Assembly (NCBI RefSeq): GCF_002443255.2
Contig: NW_019211455.1
Span: 5,438,597-5,502,596 of the forward strand
Length of the DNA stretch: 64,000 bases
From: Varroa destructor
Lineage: Eukaryota > Arthropoda > Arachnida > Mesostigmata > Varroidae
Direction: 5' to 3'
In this document: positions 27,201 to 40,589 of the stretch, one piece after another
Position numbering within the stretch: the first letter of the stretch is position 1
Layout: each line of letters opens with the position of its first letter
The notes under the pieces: generated by a model
The model's input: only the letters and a program-made list of their open reading frames with translations
What the model was told of the DNA's origin: nothing
Database searches by the model: none
Program-made: the position numbers and the translations under genes

Positions 27201-27872
27201 CCATGAATCTACGTGTTTACCTGTCGACGAGTTTGCATTTATTTATAAAGCGTTGCAGCTAGCTTTCATTCCCTTGGTTACAGATAAGTTGCAAATAAGT
27301 ACATCAAAAACGAGGCTAGAAAGAGCATAAAACTAGATTGAATGATAGTATAATCAACAGCTGCACCCTGGTGACCCTTAAACTTGCTTCAAAACGAACC
27401 TTCAACATCGGTAGCGGTCCTCAAACCCCGTTAACCATCACACCGAAACCCATTTGCATGTGCGTCCCAATGCCGTAGCAACTGCAGCACCTGCAAAGGT
27501 CCTTACAAGATCTATGAGGATTAATTTAACAGCCTTCATAATATTGTCCTTTCTGTCTCTATGATGATTTGATATAAATTAGCTGTTAACATAAATACAA
27601 CTTGTCACCTATCAGTTATTATCCAAATGGTTTACAGATAACCATATATTTTGATTGCGACAACAGAATGCACACTGATGCCGTGCGCATATGTATCCTT
27701 TTTCTCCTGTAAACTCAAAACTATAAGATAAGGTTGTACAATCTCAAGACGGTTGCTTTGGCCTGTTTCGTTTAAGTAATCAACACAAATACTGAAAGAA
27801 CATTTGTATACGAAACATACACGCTGGCCATTTGTACACATCGATGTTGGCGGCAGGAGTTTGTGCCCGCAG

Positions 27873-28124
27873 CAGTAACAGTTCTGTTATACGCTCTATC
27901 ATCCTGTTTGATTGTGCCCCATTTCCCCCGAACACGGCTTGCTAATATCGAGGTCATCAGCGTATCAGCCAAAATCCTCTGCGGCCGGCTTAGAGAACGC
28001 GTGGGAGGGCGGACCAGTCGGCTGGTGTTAGGCCGTTGGTCGCATGGCCCTCAGGCGGTGCGGTCTGCCTGCGAGGACATCGAGCAGGTTAACGGCTGGT
28101 TCCAAATGGCTCTGGAGACACGAT
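27873..28124 (+). CDS. Weak candidate exon inside the large intron
   Basis: An open frame runs from about 27773 to 28234. It includes a plausible acceptor (tttgtgcccgcag, ending at 27872) and a strong donor (gtaagtg at 28125). The resulting 252-base exon is phase 1 at both ends, the same as Ig exon A, so it could be skipped or included without shifting the frame. The peptide has a hydrophobic stretch (VTVLLYALSSCLIVPHF) followed by an Arg-rich segment and ends in VNGWFQMALETR. It has no Ig or fibronectin signature and I do not recognise it. It may be an alternative exon, an exon of an unrelated gene or a chance frame. Confidence 0.18.
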
Positions 28125-31100
28125 GTAAGTGTAAGGATTGGGAAATCGAAAGAACGAAAGTTATGTTACAACGAACGATATGCTACGTTCGGCCAAGTTG
28201 GATCTTGCCAGCCGCCTTGGGCACGGAAAGATAAAACTAGAGAGAATGGTAGGAGGACAAGAGCCTTCTCCTGGAAACCCAGTTATTGCCTATGGTCTCC
28301 GGATCTGTGAGCAAATGGCAGTTGGTCACACCGCCCTCCATATAATCAACCCCTTGATTGAAGATGTCGCAACTCTCGACCCGGGATATTCCACTAAGTT
28401 TTATTTATCGACTAAGATTGTTATTCGTACAGATACTGTGGTGACTGAATCTATTTTTCTGACATATATAAATAACGGATATTGGTGGACGACATATTTG
28501 GGAAAAATAAACATATCTCAAGCACTACAGTAAGCCCTAATGCAAGAGGAGGCTTTTTCAAGTGTCTATGCACAACTCGCTTAAAGATTTAGTTATAATC
28601 ATCCTGGCGCCAATGATATAAAGTGAAAATCTCGTCGATAACAACTTTTTTCCCTTGGATATGTTTCTTGCTCAATTACGCTTGTTCCTCTTTTCAAGCT
28701 TAGTAAATGGCGCTCAAAAAAGCACGAGAGATCTCCTTGTACCTCTGCTTCTGCTCAAAAAAATACATTCACATGGTGTATGTGTATAGGCCAGACAGAA
28801 GACACAACATTGTAAAGGCAACCCCCGTTTGAGTCTCAGAGGAGAATGCCGACAACGGCAGCAATTTGTTGTGCTCTTCTTCCCTGAAAAACCAAAACCT
28901 CCAAGCTTGACAGCGTCTAGCTAGCTGACTGACTGGCTAGCTAACCTTTGGACGAATCGTTCAATAGATGCTACCATGCATGGCTGGTCAAGCGGATTCG
29001 AACGCGTTTGGTGGGTTTTAGCCACCTATGAACGTCCTGCTGTTTGTTCTCCTCCACCATCCGCTCCCTGTTTCTTACTGTTATTCTTGTCTGCCTCAAA
29101 ATCCTGTTGTTATTGCTGCTGGCCTTTCTGTGCGTGTTCCCTTTAGTTACGAGGTTCCTTATTCTTCTTATGCGAATTTTGCCCACCATTGGGTAACTCA
29201 TCCGAGATGAGCTTGAACACCGGCTACTTTCGGCATTTCAACTCGTTTATTAAGGTCTTCCTGACCGGCTGTCGCTGGCGATTTCAAATAGATTTTGGCC
29301 GCTATCAGGCAGGCCGCCTCAGTGTCTACATGGACAATAAAACAGGAACGAAAAGGTTTAGTTTAACTCGGATTAACTTTGTTCGTAATTAAAAATTAAT
29401 TTTATTGAAAAGAGAAAGCCATACCGGATAATAATAAAAATCGTAATAGCTTTCGATGTGATACACCAACAAATCATAAACTTGTAAACTGCTGATCAGT
29501 ACTTTTATTGTTCACAGATGTATTATACGGGTTGTTTTGTTCTGTCATCTGTTGTGCAGATTGCTATAACGTACGATGGTATTTAAAGCTTGGCAGTAAG
29601 CGGATAGACACGACCGTGTCAGTCTGCTTAATTTATTACAGTGGTAATTCTGTCTTGTTGCCAAAATAAATGCATTTGGTATTTGCTGCGAAGATCCTTC
29701 TAATCTGGTTCCTTTAAACCCGCTTTGTGTGTATCGTCCTTTCTCCAGGCTCTGTAAAGGGAACGATACAAGTTTGAACAAAACGATCCTGCTGGCACAC
29801 AGAGTCAAATCGCAATCACGGAAACATTGTTTAGAAACGTCTGTCCTCGTACGCTTTCAGTCTCGAAATAAACGTTTCGTAAAATCGTCGGAGGATACAC
29901 AGCAAGGGAACGTTCGTTTGTATGTGGATTGCTTTTATCTAGTTTACTAACTGGCCACAGAAACATATACTATTTCCTTAGTTTCAAAAAGTAAATAGTT
30001 CATTCGGTCGTATGTTATTTATTAATATACAGTTTATAGAATCAATTGGTTTTCAATGTTTTTAATTTAAATTTTAAGAATAAATAAATTTATCTTTAAT
30101 AGATAGACAAAAAATTGATTTGCGGTCGGTTCTGACAAATTAAACACAGCCACTGATTGCCGGTATTAACATAAAGAAGCATACTCTACTCTACTATAGA
30201 GCTATAAAATTTCTAGCGGTCTTCACAATTCCAACCCGTTATTTTCAGCCCATTGAATGAAATCATATAAAATTTTTTGGCTAAAATACCTTCGGATAAG
30301 ACAATGTGATAATGGCTGGTTTTCAGTAACACTACATCAATGAAAGCAAAGGATGTCAACTTTTTATATGCTACTGCAACGTCTCCCATTTGAGAAAAGC
30401 TTCAATGGTCGAGAATAATACAGGCACTACGATAGTATATTTGCTAGATGCGCAATAGTGAAGTTATCGCCTCTCCCACATATGCATTTCCCATTCGTTG
30501 CGAGCAGCGGATTTAAACAGGCACCGAAAGGCGTCCAAGTAAAGGTGCGTCCTGCCTATGTAACAAAGGTGTGACGCACCTGGCCTAATGTTCGTGAAAA
30601 CCCAAGATGCTCGACTTCAAAGGTCCCTATGCACAGTTAGACACTCCAAAATCATCTAGAAAGCTCTATGATTCTACATCCATAGTTCTTTCTATTCTTC
30701 CAATATGCAGTACTCTATACAACCTACAAAAATCGCTAGCGATGCATTATCTAAGCTCTGAATTCTGCGTTACTGTTGAGTGCCACGTCGAGGCTGTCGA
30801 GTCCGTAGAAAACTGTGTCTGTGTTATTATTCCTATCTCGGACCTGTTGCTCGGAAAAAAATGCCCTGCCGAATGAGAGCGGATGCTGGTACATAGTTTC
30901 TACATATGCACCCACGATATCCCAGCGTCTGGATGCTGGGTTGTTCCGTTTCACTAGATTTTCGGGGCAAAGTATTAACTTGCGCTATAGAACAATTCCC
31001 CCAACCTTGTCTAGTGTTCGCCTTATTCACCACAAGATATCTACAGTACATAGCACGGGGTTGGAACAAATAAATAGTTCACCGGAATCGATGGGACAGT

Positions 31101-31599
31101 CTTTACATTCGCATTTAGCTTGAACCACTCCAAATATATTGTAGATAAATGGTGTGTGAAATCTGTTCATAGATACGCACAGAATACGCCGCAGCACAAC
31201 AAATGACGCTCCACACAACATCGTCTTGTATATTTTACGACTGAGAAATGTGCCTTTGTTCCACAGTGACAAATCGAGACGGCAATTCGAAGAGATACCT
31301 CAGCTTTATTATATTTTAACAACTATTCTCGGAACAACATCAAAAAACAGAATTTAATTTATTATAGAATGTACTAATAATTAGATCTGGGTAGTTTAGA
31401 ATTTTAATTATGTCAGAGAGGAATTACGTTACATGTTAAAGCTACAACAGGCATAATTGAATTTAGACTGTGGTGCGCCTATTGCACCTTGTATCTATAA
31501 ACGAAGTGTTCCAAATAAGCCAGGACCACCTAAGGCCATTACCTCATGGCCAACATTCTGTTGTCTACATTAGTCAAAAACACACGATGTATCTTCGGT

Positions 31600-32300
31600 A
31601 TATTATATGGGACAGAAAATTCTGTTTTCATCGATATGCTTGCTACACACCGACGAACACTGCGCGCGCTAACGGAAGCTAATACTGGAAAGCGACGGAG
31701 ATACTGGGTGATAAACCGTCGATCTCTTTTCGCATCGGCGGGCGAAGCCACGAGTTTGGTGACCTCACGGGTCACTTCGTTCGTGCGTACCAGCACCGTC
31801 CCATTGGCTTCATCTTTGTCGCCTATGTGCTCTTTGCTTTGCTACTGCTAGTGACGATGGTAATAAAGTCGCTTGTTCCTCGACCGTCCGCTTTGCTGTG
31901 GTTTCGGCTAGGGAGAATAGCGAGCTGGCCAATGGAGCGATAACCTGATCTTGTTCCTCCACGCTTGACTCGACTCTGTCTGCTGTTCTTCTTACAAAGC
32001 CTAAATCTCTAGCTCCCACCCGCACATTTTTGTTGGATTGCAATTGGTTCCCTGCTTCGTCGTCTGTCGTAGTGCGTTGGGGCCCGCTTCCCCGACTTCC
32101 TAGACGACGACTAACAAATATGGATGGAAGATCATTGCGCCCTAGGAAAGCACGGATTCGGCTCGACGAAGATCAGCAACGGAGGAGGAGGAGGAGCAAG
32201 TCCTCGACAGAGCCCGGCTGTAGTTTGAGGTGGGCCAAATGAAGATGTAAAACTTGGGAAAAAGAAATGAGAGGTAGGGGGCTACTCCTAAGCAAGGAAT
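31600..32300. other. GC-richer patch without recognised gene
   Basis: CpG-containing stretch with open frames of 101 codons on plus (31546-31851) and 77 codons on minus (31810-32043). An Arg-rich frame at 32030-32242 is driven by the run ggaggaggaggaggag near 32182. No domain was recognised. Confidence 0.3.
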
Positions 32301-32413
32301 CCAATGATGTTTATCTAACTGAGATCGTTCGAAAGGAAGCTAGTCATCTGGTTTCACAGAAAAATGAACACGCAGTGACGCATCTACAAGCATTGTGAAT
32401 AGCAGTCATTTCA

Positions 32414-32457
32414 ACATATTACCATTTAAGGTAATATGTCAACAGTTATCATAACTG
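32414..32457. repeat. Two adjacent perfect hairpins
   Basis: The first stem pairs acatattacc (32414-32423) with ggtaatatgt (32430-32439) around a 6-base loop. The second pairs cagttat (32443-32449) with ataactg (32451-32457) around a single base. Only three bases separate them. Both are exact. No function is visible. Confidence 0.75.
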
Positions 32458-34181
32458 GTAATGAATTTATAATAGTTGTAGCAGTTATGCATATATGAAA
32501 TGAGTGCCCCCCCTGAACCTCCAAGCACTATTGTGAATTAAATACTGATTCATGACAAAACCGGGTTTGGGAAAAAGGTGTTGATCACAAAATACATTCT
32601 ATTTTGAAGATTAATCATTAATGTACCTACCTGAAAAATTTTCACAACGAAGTTTAGATGTCGAACGTGAAACTAACTGTCCAGTCGTTAGTTGGGTTAA
32701 CGTAAATACGTTCTGCGCACCATCGGTACCGGCAACGCTATAGTATTCTTTCTACTTATATACTTTGCACGTATTTAACCCAGTAGTTGTTCATGCCGGA
32801 TCTTGAAGCAGTAAATTTCAACTGAACCACGCTAGCTGGGCACGCAAATGACTTTCAGTAACGGATTTGAACGGCGACTTAACACTTAGGGCTCTGCTAC
32901 ACAAATTCTGCAAGCTAATACGTACTGATAGAGTTCAGTCATATTTAGTAAAAAGTCTAATAGCAGTTTCTTTAGTAATCGAACCTCGGTACACAAATGA
33001 GCACCTTAGGAAACACACTATGCGTTGTGGACAGTTTTGGTAAATATATGCCAACTTTCTCGGCCAAGATATCTTTGTAATGGGACAGCTACGATCACTC
33101 AGTTCCATTGGCCCCTCAGTCACAATGTTCTCCATCGTTTATAACGAAGACAGAGGAAGAAAATACGCCCCCTTAACTTCTCTAGTTATCGAAAATAAAT
33201 TCTGAACCGGCGAACTAGATTTTGGTCATTATTATTTTATATCTATTATTATTCACCGTTAAATAGCGTTAATTTAATGTGAACTGAAGTTAAGAGAGCG
33301 GCATGCGCTTTGCGATGAAAATAAGGATGATAAAATCCAAAAACGTATACACGAAGAGCAATAGTATTTTGTCGAAAAAAAAAAACAGAGAAAGATGTAT
33401 AAACTTGATTGTTTCATTGCTTTAAGAGTTCTCAAATCAATCTCTCTCAGTATGGGTATAGTAAATGAGTATATTTCATTCCTAGTTGCAAGCATTGCGA
33501 TTTCACATTATTATGATATATAGTGGGCCACATGAACGGTAGATTTGTCCTGCCAGGCCCAGGCCTGTGAGTTTAGTTAAAGTTGTTAACAGTTACTATT
33601 GATGTGGCGTTCCATTCCGTCAACAGTCTAAAAAGAGCATGGTCATACGCTATGTGAAAGTGGTAGAGTGCCCGGAAGAGCTGTGGACAGATCTATCCTA
33701 TGCTATCGTCATCCAAAGTTCCCACGTCCCCGAGAGATTCGAATCTAATGGAACAACAGACAGACGTCGTTGATGTCCTTTTGAGGAGTTAAAGCCCACA
33801 GATACAATTCACATAATGCTAATGTTCTCGTTTAATGTCCGCTTTTGCTCTAGTTGATGATGTCGGCACTATCACCTCGTTAGCAGCCTTTGCACGTCGC
33901 AGTAGCCCGTAAATGACTTGCGCTAGAGTAGATAGTGCTGACAAATGAACTCTTTCTGACACTCTCTTGAACAGTTACAATGACGAAGAAGAGCTCAACA
34001 ATACTCCGATCTACTTCCAGCTCTGGGCTCATCTAGAAAACCTGTACATGAATAGCTACCCACGGGGACGAATACATCGCAATTGACCGGTTCCAATGCA
34101 TAAAGGCTTCTGAGATTCTGGAGAGCAGACACACAGCGCACTTGTAAGGCTCGACAAACGAAGATGCGATTGTGTCTCTAT

Positions 34182-34195
34182 CCCCCCCCCCCCCC
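34182..34195. repeat. Poly-C run
   Basis: Fourteen consecutive C residues, so poly-G on the minus strand, in otherwise AT-rich intron sequence. Confidence 0.9.
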
Positions 34196-34560
34196 TTGAT
34201 TGAACTAGTAACGCAACGTTCGGCGTAAACCCGTTCCTTTGTAGTAACGCTGGAGATAATGCTCCCCAGCAACGAGCGGTCTGTCATAGGTAATTACAGT
34301 TTTTTGTAACTTGAAGAACAGAAAAATCGCAAATAGTAGCTTTTCATATATCGACATACATGAGTAGTAATTAATGTGTCCAAGTAATACCATGTTTCAA
34401 CATACAGCGTGAAACGATGCACTTTGTAAAAAAGGGGAAGTTAATAAAATCATTTGTGTAACCTTGAGCTTCATTCAAACGTCACTGAGTCAGCGCTTCT
34501 TTAGACTCCTCATTCGTCAGCTGCTTTAGTTTGTACGACCTGCATAGTGACACAGCCTTT

Positions 34561-34590
34561 CAGCGGGTAGCTCGAAGGGGTCACCCGCTG
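34561..34590. repeat. 8-bp perfect inverted repeat
   Basis: cagcgggt (34561-34568) pairs with acccgctg (34583-34590) around a 14-base loop. It is followed a few bases later by ttttt. The look of a bacterial terminator is coincidental in this eukaryotic setting. Confidence 0.6.
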
Positions 34591-35049
34591 CGTGGCTTTT
34601 TGTTCGCCAACTCCGGCTCAACGTCGGGTATTCCTCACTTCCTAAGAAGAACGCCAGGGTCTTTGCAACCCTAGTTACTACTCGGACCAGCCAACCAGAA
34701 CACGCTTTTTGCGTTTGTTGGCTCAGCTGATTCAGGCTGTAGCCTAACCATCCTTTACAAAAATCTTACCACGGTTCCTTATTGACAGCTGAACCTTAGC
34801 GAGCTCTTATGCATGATGACGTGTTGCGGTTAAAAAGGATGACCTTGCTTCGTTTTAGGACCACAGCTCTGTTCGCCAACAAACACATATAAACATATAT
34901 AGTTAACGCTTTCTATTATAAGGCGTGATTCGGCAATTTGTGTTTTTCCCCTATCTAATGACTGAGGGTCGCTTGTTCTTCCTTATATTTCAGAGGAAAA
35001 GGTTCTGACAACTGTCAAATTGTTATATACAAGCACATGTCTTATGCAC

Positions 35050-38000
35050 TGATATAATTATGCATGCTGCTCTTGTTGTTGCTGCTGCCGGTAGACTGAC
35101 ATAAAAGACGTGGCAGAGGCAATATTTGAACTTCTCAATTGCCAGCCATTTAATAAAGTCCTATTCGAGCCGCTTATACATGACATGTAGTAGGTCCTCG
35201 GGAATTCGGCATTCGATTTCATTTTGCATTACGGGTGCTGTGCTGGCTTCTGCTCAAGACCGGCTTTCTGAATGCGGTGGGGTGGATGCGGGTGGATTGC
35301 AACGTTGCGTTCGTAAAGAAGGCGTGTCCAGCAGCCTCCGTAGCAGTTCAGAAGAAGCATCATCGGGTATATAAAAGCCGAGCTGACTGACGCATACGCT
35401 TACAAACGAACCTCAGAAGGTAACACCAGACAAGCCCAGTGATATCCCTGAACGCAATCCGTGTTTGCGTCTTCCATTGCCGGGCTAGGGGGCGCCCGAG
35501 GGGTGTCGAATGCCAAATGTGATGCACCGTTTTTGCATCCGCTTTGCAGCTCCAGTTGCCCCTGTATAGGCAATGCAAGTGTAGCAGAAGCAGTAGCAGC
35601 CCACTGGGAACTTCTGTGTCCCCTAAATCCCGAAGGCGCATTTAGAGATTCCAAGTCTCCCATCTCACTGTTAGCTTAGCGAGTGCTGACAATACCATTC
35701 GCCAAAGAAAGATTCAAATCGAGGACGAGAATTTCACCACAACGAACAAAGCCAGTTGCACGTTCGTTCATCTCATGGAGAACTCTAGGCTACATTTCTT
35801 CTTCAGATGAGGGGTTTTGCATTCGCTTTCGACGAGCCTTGCGCCTTTCTTCGAAGCAGGCGCAAAAAGGGAACGCATTTCGTGTACATCGAATGTACTG
35901 CGCCTTGCTCTTTGTCTTGTGACGCGTTTCCTTTTATAGAAGACGACGGCCGTGCCATATGTACTATGAGCCCTGAAGTGGCCTTAAGTTGTTTTTGGTA
36001 GGCTACGCAGTGTGTCGCCCTGTCATGAGCTACTATAAGAATAGCATCACAACTAAGTATTGTGTGACGTACAGTTGATTCCTTGTTAAGCAATAAAGCG
36101 GTAGAGATAACAAGCAACTACTTTACCCTATTCGTTTATAATGGTTACTATTTTATGTATATTCTTTATACAGTATAATATATATATTATACTATTTTAT
36201 ATAACTTCAATGGGTTTCTGTATATAATATATAAAATTGTATAGTATTTCGAAATAACTATTGTGTTGCTACGAAACTTTCCAGCGAGTCGTCTTCAACC
36301 AATCGCTGCAAAGATGCTATCTTCAATGTAGGCCAATTTTAGCCTACACTAGAACTCGCTTAGTACATAGAAGCCTAGCATAGTATGTTCTCCTCAAATA
36401 AATGAATGTAAACCTTTGAACAGAGCGAATATAACTAAGAAACGATTGAACAACCCGGTTTCGAAGTTTCCTGGTATAATGCATAATGTAACATAATAAT
36501 AATTATGCGTTGTCGTCATCATCGATGCGGCTGATTCCACTATGTGCCCTCGCATCGTCCTGTATGCCGATCGCTCGGTCATGGCGCACCATACAACATG
36601 ATGATCATGTGCCTAAAGGCCGGAGTTGTCGGGGGTCGTTATGAAGAACATTCACTCAGAATGCATTTGGGAGCTATATGAAGTAAAGTTTGGTTTTTGG
36701 AACGAAAACAAAAATCTGCCGATCGCAGCCTGTATCTCGTCGACGGCTACAATAGCGACAATGAAAACGATGATGATAATGCATTTGAACTTATCCTTTG
36801 ACCATCCAACCGTAGTCGAAAATTCTACGGATGCGTCATCGACATTGAATTGATGGCGTCCGTTTACTAACGACGCTGACAACGCTTCCCCTTGCCTACA
36901 ACCTCTAAGGTTACAACTATTTCCACTACTACCGCTACTACTACAACTGCCATTAGTGCAACTACAAACACTACACACGGAGGCTACCTAAAACTACCTT
37001 TCTACATCTAGCGATCAGCGACTATGACGCACCGCTTGTGCAGAGAAGTGGGTTTTTTTCTTCACTATAATTTAAAGTTAGCGGAAACCACTTTGCTGCG
37101 AACCTGCGGCGTCAATCGACAACTGATTTGAGGATGTTCCACGCGTGTCTGTGTACACCCCTCGATCTTTTAAGTTTTTTTCGTCTTGCCTTTTTTTTTT
37201 TCTGTTCTTAGTTCTTTCACGCCTAGTCTCTTCCTTATTATTTTCTTTGCCATCATCTCGAATCTTTTCCGTCTTCTTCACTCCATCTTTGTTTTTTTCC
37301 GTTTCGTATGCCTTGCCCCGATGATAGTGCTGCTTCGCTGGTCAGTTTAGCCACAGCCATAGACTCGAACGCAAACCTTTTCGTTTCCGTGGAGCTGTGA
37401 AAAGCGCAACGAGCGGTCGCTGAAAAACTGGAGAAGAAACAGGATCGATACGTACTTTTTGAACCATAATAGCAGCTTTGAAATATTATTGGATCCTTCA
37501 GGCTTCGGCCTACTTCGCCTAGTTCTGTTCTTCCCTTCATTCTTCTCCTCGTTTGCTTTTTGCTGCAGAAGTAACTGTGGGGTGCTTTCTGATTTCTCCT
37601 TCCTGAGCGCCATGCCACCTATTCATTCTTGCTGCCCTCTTTTGTTCTTTTTTTCTAGAGAAGCGATTTTTTTTTCTTTGCACCTCACACATCACATCGT
37701 CACTACCAGCCCCTCTACGAGAAAAGCTGACCCTCTGGCCTCAACTATGCAACGATGTAGGTAATCCTTTCGCATGTACGACCTACGCTCGAACTTATAC
37801 ATCCACCTGTTTGTTTGATATATACTCTCTATGAGGTGCTCTCTCCAAACAGAAACGTGAACGAGTAAGCAAACGTCACATCGGAAGCCTAAAAGAGGAA
37901 AAAGGGCAGAGCATTGAAAACTGTGGCCGCAACAACAAGCGATGACTTGAACAAATGTGGCAAACGGCAAACAGCACAGCAGGTCCTCACGTCAATCAGC

Positions 38001-39230
38001 GGCCATTATTTCTATAAGTTTTCTGTAGCTTCCGAAGTTATGTCTACGTTATGAGCGAATGGCCCTAGGCGGATTATTCACTCACTGGAAACGAAGGTGC
38101 ACAAATCAATGTACGGTTTACAAATGTACGCGCTCGCCATCTTCTATATCTCTTTGCGCTGTAGGAAACAAATACTAAGACAATTAGCCGAAATGTAATA
38201 ATCACAGCTTATGCAGCATAAAATTATAATTCATGTTTTACACCTGGATCTAAAGTTAGCCTAACCACAAAAGCCCCATTACAAATGCTTTATCTAAAGC
38301 TCGCTGTAACGATATCCCGAGGACACTGAATGGTTATTTTGCTATGAACATCCAACCTCATTGCTGATGATGGCCCTTCTATCTGTCAGCGCTACTGGTT
38401 ACTATTACTAGCCTTGTAACGTTTCAAAATGTTTGGAACGTTGGAGGTTCGCGGCAGTCGCCACGAATTTAAATCATATGCGCATACTTCCAAAGAGGAG
38501 ACGTTTGCCAGCCACATGCCTAGAGAGGTTTGGGAGAACTTTGCCAGACGTGGCCCTGCGAGCGGGCGAACACACGCACAGACACCTGGACTCACAAGCT
38601 CATAGCAAGGCAAAGGCGAAACACGCACAAAGGAGCAAGCCGAAAAGTTTCCCCGTGACAACCTCTGCCGTACGTGCGTAGGGGTCTCCCCTTTCAGCAA
38701 GGAGAAGGAAGCAAGGAGGAACGGAGGGACAAGAATTATGGAACACGTCTAGGCGCCGTCACCGGTCGACCGTCAGGTGGAAGCCTAGCGAGCGGGAAGG
38801 CGAATTCTAGACCTCTTCAACAATCTGAAATCGAGTCACTGGATCCTATAGTCGACAAGGCGAGAGTAGGCCGAAGAGCACGATGAGAAGAATGGACGGG
38901 TAGTCGTTTTTCCAAGTTAGGTACACTCGTGGCGTAGCTTCTGGGACATGCGCGCACACTAAAAGAGCTTTGAGCTACACTGAACATCATTGAGTAGCAT
39001 ATGTGACGTGGAAGGAAGCCATGGCCGGGATGCACGGTTTATTTCGACAGGTGGTACGTGTGCAACCGTGGGTGTCGAAGAGAATCCGGGACTGCATGGG
39101 GTCTCTACTGTAACGTAGGATGGCCGATAGGGTACATAGGAGCCTCGCCCTTAAAAAGAGCACAAATAATTGGTAGCTGGGAAAGCTGGGCGAATAACCA
39201 GTGATAGATTTTTGGGTGGACAATACAGTT
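35050..39230. other. Mixed GC-richer segments, no recognised gene
   Basis: GC-richer stretches at about 35.2-35.95 kb and 38.4-39.2 kb flank an AT-rich block with a 22-bp palindrome. Between 37140 and 37310 the plus strand is strongly pyrimidine-rich, so the minus strand reads as a Lys/Glu/Arg-rich low-complexity peptide. None of the frames shows a domain I recognise or a convincing pair of splice sites. Confidence 0.3.
36172..36193. repeat. 22-bp perfect AT-rich palindrome
   Basis: The sequence from 36172 to 36193 equals its own reverse complement, with an inner core of alternating T and A and outer AGTAT/ATACT ends. It lies in an AT-rich block at about 36120-36250 of the presumed intron. 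Confidence 0.85.
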
Positions 39231-40589
39231 CTATAAAAGGAAGGAGAGAAATTGAAGATTGGAACTAAAGATACGTACCCGCAAAAGCATGTTATAATTT
39301 TTATAATGAATTGTTTAGGTACGTAGAAGGGGGTCTCATCAAGTGCAATACAGTCTTTGAAGGCCCAAGAACACCTAATAAATTTTTAAAGTCTATGGAG
39401 TTTGTTATAGTATGTCTTGTTTGCCAGTGCGCGCTCCCCGTCTACTATAATTTCTAATAAACAGATCCTCATCGAGTCATTAATGGCGATCTGTACACTA
39501 AAAGGTTGTGTTAATTTTATATACAACATATACGTGATATAGTGACCTCTACGAAAAGACAGCTCTTGGAACTCTCAGTATATAAGTTGCGGTATATAGT
39601 ACACAGAAAGGTGTCGATATCGGAAAGCGGCTAGCGTAATTATCTCGTCTCAGTTGCTTAGGAAGTAGATAGATCTAAGTGAAATTATCCGTTTCAACGA
39701 AACCTTCAGCGGTTAGCCACCCCAACCAGTCTAGCAGCAACAACGTCTTGGTCAGTTCCATGGGCAAAGCTTATTTCTTATTTCCGGTGTAATGGTCACA
39801 AGGTCTTCATTAGCAGTATGCCGCAGGCCAGCTCAGAAACCGACCCACCGTGGTACCTTTGCAGCTTACCGCCAGTCCCGCTGTGACCTCAATAACGGAG
39901 GTCCGCGTAGCCCTAGCCACGCAGAAAAGGTCTAACTCCGCTGTTAGTCAGCGTATAGCGTATGTCCCTAAAACCTAATAAGAATAGTGGGCGTTAACGC
40001 TCAATTTTTGGAAACTTCCTTCAATGAATGGCTGGCCAATGAAAACCACATTATCGCAAATACGATACTAATCTATTTATTAGATCACCTTTCTAATCGA
40101 ATTTATAACACATGACCTAGACAAGTGTAAAGTCTACTTTCATTGATACTATCATTATTTATATGAAATTATACATGTTCAACGCAATTATAGACTAACC
40201 GTTTGCAGTTACCATCGCTTTTGAAAATTAACAGAGTAAAAACGATCGACATGGATGACCAATCGGATTAAGGGCCGATATGAGAAGAAAACAACGGGAT
40301 AATTACTTACGGTTCGAGCCGACATTAGGATCGTGAACTTGTCATTACAGTTTAGTGAACGGATGATCTGCCCTGTTCGTATCTTATAATGACTTATGCT
40401 TTCTTAGAACCTTGATTTTGTAAAATTAATTTTCGACAGGTTTCAGAGCCATCCATTTTGCGGGAACAGTGATTTTTCCCATTAGGGCGCTGTTCGTGTT
40501 AGCTAGTCATTCTGTCGTAAAGGCGAGTTGGTGCCCGTCATATAGCTAAAACAGCACGCGGGTCTGTTGATCCGGGTGTTATTCGCTCC

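Noticed and set aside
28981..29060. Possible minus-strand tRNA because of a gttcgaatcc B-box-like sequence
   Set aside because: The T stem does not pair properly and there is no complementary acceptor stem or D arm at the expected distance.
34561..34610. Stem-loop followed by TTTTT resembling a bacterial terminator
   Set aside because: The context is eukaryotic and no transcript ends nearby. The resemblance is coincidental.
37078..37281. Lys/Glu/Arg-rich minus-strand frame resembling a basic nuclear protein
   Set aside because: It follows directly from a long pyrimidine-rich stretch on the plus strand. Low complexity, no splice sites and no domain.
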